NCBI GenBank assembly: GCA_900550705.1
Contig: URTG01000067.1
Location: 1 to 8,807 of the forward strand
DNA from: an uncultured Eubacteriales bacterium
GTDB lineage: Bacteria > Bacillota > Clostridia > Oscillospirales > Oscillospiraceae
Reading direction: 5' to 3'
Length of the DNA stretch: 8,807 nucleotides
Shown: positions 6,320 through 8,807 of the stretch, one piece after another
Numbering within the stretch: the first letter of the stretch is position 1
Layout of the letters: each line of letters opens with the position of its first letter
The notes under the pieces: generated by a model
Told to the model about the DNA's origin: nothing
What the model saw: the letters and a program-made list of their open reading frames with translations, nothing else
Databases searched by the model: none
Position numbers and translations under genes: made by a program

Positions 6320-6949
6320 ATGGATCAAGAGAAAAAACGATTTATTTCCTATATCTGTCCCCATTGCCGCCAGTCGGTGATCGTGGAGCGGGACCTGTTT
6401 TCCCTGGCGGCGTCCAAGGCGCACATTCAGTGCCCCTGCGGCAAGTCGGAGCTGACCATTGAATTTCTGCCCAACCGGGTGCAGATGTCGGTGCCCTGCC
6501 TGTTCTGCGGGCAGGAGCACGCGGTGTCCTGCCCCTCCCACGCCTTTATCCGGGAGCGGGCCCTGGCCTTTTCCTGCTCCGCCTCCGGCCTGGACTGCTG
6601 CTATGTGGGGGAGGAGGGTCCCGTCTATGCCGCCACCGCCCGCCTGGAGCGGGCCATCGACAAGCTGGGGGAGAACCCCCCCGACCACCCCCAGGAGCGG
6701 AGGGCCTTTCTGGACCCCATCGTCATGGAGGAGGTCCTGTCCGAGGTGAAGGACATCGCCGCCCGGGGCGGCATCTCCTGCGCCTGCGGCAGCAAGAGCT
6801 GGACCTTCCGGGTGAATTACAGCTCCATCGACCTTTTGTGCAAGGACTGCGGGGCGGAGATGCGGATTCCCGCCGCCACCGCCGACGACATTGAGGACAT
6901 CTGCTGCAAAACGAATCTGCTTATCCGGGGCAAACGCCCGGAGCAGTGA
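6320..6949 (+). CDS. Cys-rich multi-zinc-ribbon protein of unknown function
   Basis: I do not recognise the function of this 209-residue protein. It has 16 cysteines, at 13, 16, 38, 40, 60, 63, 71, 86, 93, 94, 154, 156, 174, 177, 195 and 196. They pair into probable zinc knuckles: CPHC (13-16) with CPC (38-40), CLFC (60-63) with 71/86/93/94, and CAC (154-156) with CKDC (174-177). The middle stretch (about 100-150) has no cysteine and looks helical and charged. No signal peptide or membrane segment is seen, so it is probably cytosolic. AGGAG lies nine bases before the ATG. It sits 24 bases after phoH and 18 bases before the thioesterase gene, and so is probably in one operon with both. The N-terminal half could be distantly related to CpXC-type domains, which is a guess. 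An RNA- or protein-binding role is inference. Confidence 0.85.
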   Translation: MDQEKKRFISYICPHCRQSVIVERDLFSLAASKAHIQCPCGKSELTIEFLPNRVQMSVPCLFCGQEHAVSCPSHAFIRERALAFSCSASGLDCCYVGEEGPVYAATARLERAIDKLGENPPDHPQERRAFLDPIVMEEVLSEVKDIAARGGISCACGSKSWTFRVNYSSIDLLCKDCGAEMRIPAATADDIEDICCKTNLLIRGKRPEQ

Positions 6950-6967
6950 GAAAAGAGGGGCAATACC

Positions 6968-7711
6968 ATGGCACTTTCCTTTAAGCATCGGGTCCTGATC
7001 GACTCCCGGGACGTGGACGGCAACGGCTACTGCCGGGCCTCCGCGCTGCTGGGGCACTTGCAGGAGGCCGCCACCCAGGCGGCCCAGCAGGGGGGCTTCA
7101 GCCGGGAGTTTCTGCTGGACCGCTACCACGCCTTCTGGATGCTCAGCCGGATGTGGTTCCGGCTGGACCGCCCCCTGGAGTGGGACGAGGAGCTGACCAT
7201 CCACACCTGGCACCGGGGGGGCAAAAGCGCCCTGATGTACCGGGACTACGACCTGAGCGTCCGGGGCGAAAACGTGGGCGAGGGGGTCTCCGCCTGGGTG
7301 CTGGCCGACCAGAACAGCCGCCGGCTTCTGCGCCTGGGCAACATCGAGGAGCTGGCCAACACCAGCGGCGGGGCGCTGTGCAAGAGCGTGACCCTGGCCA
7401 AGCTCCGCCACCCGGAGGAGCTGCACACCGTGGAGCGCCGCCGGATGCGGTACAGCGACACAGACATCAACGGCCATGTGAACAACACCCGCTACGCCGA
7501 CTTTGCCTGCGACGCCCTGGAGATGGACAAGCTGTCCCCCGACCTGTTCCTCAACGCCATGCAGATCGGCTACCTGGCCGAGTGCCGCCCGGGGGAGGAG
7601 CTGCTCCTTCAGCTGGGGGAGCAGGGAAACGGCCGCTATGTCCGGGGAATCGACGACGGCGGCAAATCTCGCTTTGAGGCCGCGCTATTTTTTGGCAAAG
7701 TGCTTCCTTGA
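6968..7711 (+). CDS. Acyl-ACP thioesterase (FAT family, double hotdog)
   Basis: This 247-residue cytosolic enzyme hydrolyses acyl-acyl carrier protein to free fatty acid, ending or tuning chain elongation. It is the bacterial counterpart of plant FatA/FatB. The first hotdog domain (about 1-130) contains FWMLSRMWFRLDRPLEWDEE (56-75) and TWHRGGKSALMYRDY (80-94). The second begins near 155 and holds the catalytic signature DTDINGHVNNTRY (164-176), with Asp166, Asn168 and His170, and then YLAECRPGEEL (202-212), where Glu205-Cys206 aligns with the Glu-Cys of plant enzymes. Length is typical for bacterial members. The ATG follows AGAGGGG by seven bases. Chain-length preference cannot be read from the sequence. 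It is the last gene of the phoH run; its stop overlaps the -35 box of the guaB promoter. Confidence 0.93.
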   Translation: MALSFKHRVLIDSRDVDGNGYCRASALLGHLQEAATQAAQQGGFSREFLLDRYHAFWMLSRMWFRLDRPLEWDEELTIHTWHRGGKSALMYRDYDLSVRGENVGEGVSAWVLADQNSRRLLRLGNIEELANTSGGALCKSVTLAKLRHPEELHTVERRRMRYSDTDINGHVNNTRYADFACDALEMDKLSPDLFLNAMQIGYLAECRPGEELLLQLGEQGNGRYVRGIDDGGKSRFEAALFFGKVLP

Positions 7712-7736
7712 CAGATCGCCCAATGGGGGATAAAAT
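7708..7736 (+). promoter_or_regulatory. Sigma-A promoter for guaB
   Basis: A perfect TTGACA (7708-7713) is followed after 17 bases by TAAAAT (7731-7736, five of six). Transcription would begin near 7743, leaving a leader of about 76 bases. The -35 box contains the TGA stop of the thioesterase gene (7709-7711). A small dyad CCCAATGGG (7719-7727) lies in the spacer. The leader holds a direct repeat GGAAC (7766-7770 and 7778-7782) and a weak CCCC/GGGG pairing (7774-7777 with 7788-7791), but no purine riboswitch or other RNA class that I recognise. Confidence 0.82.
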
Positions 7737-7818
7737 AAATCTAATATCCACTCACAAAAGAACACGGAACTGACCCCGGAACGCTTTGGGGCCGGTGGAA
7801 AAGGAGTTGTAGAAACGT

Positions 7819-8807
7819 ATGGTCAATCAGGACGCCTCCCAGAAGTTCGTCAAGCAGGGCCTCACCTTTGACGACGTGCTGTTGATCCCCGCCGCCAGCG
7901 ATGTGCTGCCCGCGGACATCGACCTGCACACCCGCCTGACCCGCAAGGTCCACCTGAACATTCCTCTGATCAGCGCCGCCATGGATACCGTCACCGAGTA
8001 TCGCATGGCCATCGCCATCGCCCGCGAGGGCGGCATCGGCATCATCCACAAGAACATGAGCATCAGCCAGCAGGCAGAGCAGGTGGACATGGTCAAGCGC
8101 AGCGAGAACGGTGTCATTACCAACCCCTTCTGGCTGGGTCCCGGCCACACGCTGGCCGAGGCGGACGAGCTGATGGCCAAGTACCGCATTTCCGGCGTGC
8201 CTATCTGTGACAACGGCAAGCTCATCGGCATCATCACCAACCGCGACATGAAGTTCGAGACCGACATGAACCAGCTCATCGACAACGTGATGACCAAGGA
8301 CCACCTGGTCACCGCCCCCGAGGGCACCACCCTGGCCGAGGCCCGTGAGATCCTCCGCCGGCACAAGATCGAGAAGCTGCCCATCGTGGACGAGAGCTTC
8401 CGCCTGAAGGGCCTTATCACCATCAAGGACATCGAGAAGGCCGCCGTGTACCCCAACTCCGCCCGAGACGAGAAGGGCCGTCTGCTGGTGGGCGCGGCTA
8501 TCGGCGTCACCGCCGACGTGCTGGACCGTGTGGCCGCCCTGGTAGAGGCCGGTGCCGACGTGCTGGCCCTGGACTCCGCCCACGGCCACTCCCAGAACAT
8601 CCTGAACTGCGTCAAGCGCATTAAGGCGCTGTACCCCGACGTGCAGATCATTGCCGGCAACGTGGCCACCGCCGAGGGCACCCGCGCCCTCATCGAGGCG
8701 GGCGCCGACTGCGTGAAGATCGGCATCGGCCCCGGTTCCATCTGCACCACCCGCGTGGTGGCCGGTATCGGCGTACCCCAGATCACCGCCGTGTACGATG
8801 CCGCCCG
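7819..8807 (+). CDS. guaB: IMP dehydrogenase, 3' end beyond the window
   Basis: This is the first 329 codons (family length about 490-500) of the enzyme that oxidises IMP to XMP with NAD+, the first committed step to GMP. The N-terminal barrel part has GLTFDDVLLIPA (14-25) and NIPLISAAMDTVTE (47-60). Two CBS domains, known to bind regulatory nucleotides, occupy about 98-210, including ISGVPICDNGKLIGIITNRD (124-143) and KIEKLPIV (183-190). The barrel resumes with ALDSAHGHS (250-258) and GPGSICTTRVVAG (304-316), where Cys309 is the catalytic nucleophile that forms the covalent XMP intermediate. The reading frame is open to the right edge. The ATG has AAGGAG (7801-7806) at 12 bases, a rather long spacing, but the family N-terminus fits this start. 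It has its own promoter and is not tightly linked to the thioesterase gene. Confidence 0.97.
   Translation, partial: MVNQDASQKFVKQGLTFDDVLLIPAASDVLPADIDLHTRLTRKVHLNIPLISAAMDTVTEYRMAIAIAREGGIGIIHKNMSISQQAEQVDMVKRSENGVITNPFWLGPGHTLAEADELMAKYRISGVPICDNGKLIGIITNRDMKFETDMNQLIDNVMTKDHLVTAPEGTTLAEAREILRRHKIEKLPIVDESFRLKGLITIKDIEKAAVYPNSARDEKGRLLVGAAIGVTADVLDRVAALVEAGADVLALDSAHGHSQNILNCVKRIKALYPDVQIIAGNVATAEGTRALIEAGADCVKIGIGPGSICTTRVVAGIGVPQITAVYDAA

Noticed and set aside
5330..7477. A 715-codon open frame on the minus strand
   Set aside because: It is antisense to phoH, the zinc-ribbon gene and the thioesterase gene, has low-complexity composition and no ribosome binding site.
7743..7818. Purine riboswitch before guaB
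   Set aside because: The leader is too short and lacks the three-way junction and conserved loop bases of purine aptamers.
7741..8786. Two minus-strand frames opposite guaB
   Set aside because: The plus strand encodes unmistakable IMP dehydrogenase through to the window edge, and these frames overlap each other in different phases.

Overview
This window looks like a piece of chromosome from a GC-rich, endospore-forming member of the Clostridia, most likely an Oscillospiraceae gut anaerobe of the Flavonifractor / Lawsonibacter / Intestinimonas type. The evidence is the sporulation pair yqfC-yqfD followed by phoH, an ECF-type vitamin transporter S component, a bacterial FAT-type acyl-ACP thioesterase, Firmicutes-style Shine-Dalgarno sites (AGGAGG, GAGGTGA) and strong GC preference at third codon positions. 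The genus is an inference. No phage, insertion sequence, CRISPR array, tRNA or rRNA was seen.

Left part (1-2986) is a coenzyme A module. On the minus strand an ECF S component (probably pantothenate-specific, PanT-like) is followed 31 bases later by coaX, type III pantothenate kinase. Divergently on the plus strand lies coaBC, which carries out the next two steps, cysteine ligation and decarboxylation to 4'-phosphopantetheine. The 246-base gap between them holds two back-to-back sigma-A-type promoters that share an identical 10-base core. Uptake, phosphorylation, ligation and decarboxylation are thus gathered around one divergent control region.

Middle part (3003-6295) starts with nth (endonuclease III), 16 bases after coaBC and probably cotranscribed with it. 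A long near-perfect hairpin lies between nth and yqfC. Then come the tightly packed yqfC and yqfD (mother-cell sporulation genes in Bacillus) and phoH (PhoH-like ATPase/helicase).

Right part (6320-8807) holds a Cys-rich zinc-ribbon protein of unknown function, an acyl-ACP thioesterase and the first two thirds of guaB (IMP dehydrogenase), which runs off the right edge. In many Firmicutes phoH is followed by ybeY, dgkA, cdd and era; here that order is broken. guaB has its own near-consensus promoter, whose -35 box overlaps the thioesterase stop codon.

Most of the window is ordinary housekeeping sequence. The points most worth a second look are the uncharacterised 16-cysteine protein, the intergenic hairpin with a possible degenerate half-copy at the left edge, the divergent CoA control region with its leader hairpin, and a possible internal promoter in yqfD. 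No clear previously undescribed multi-gene system was found.
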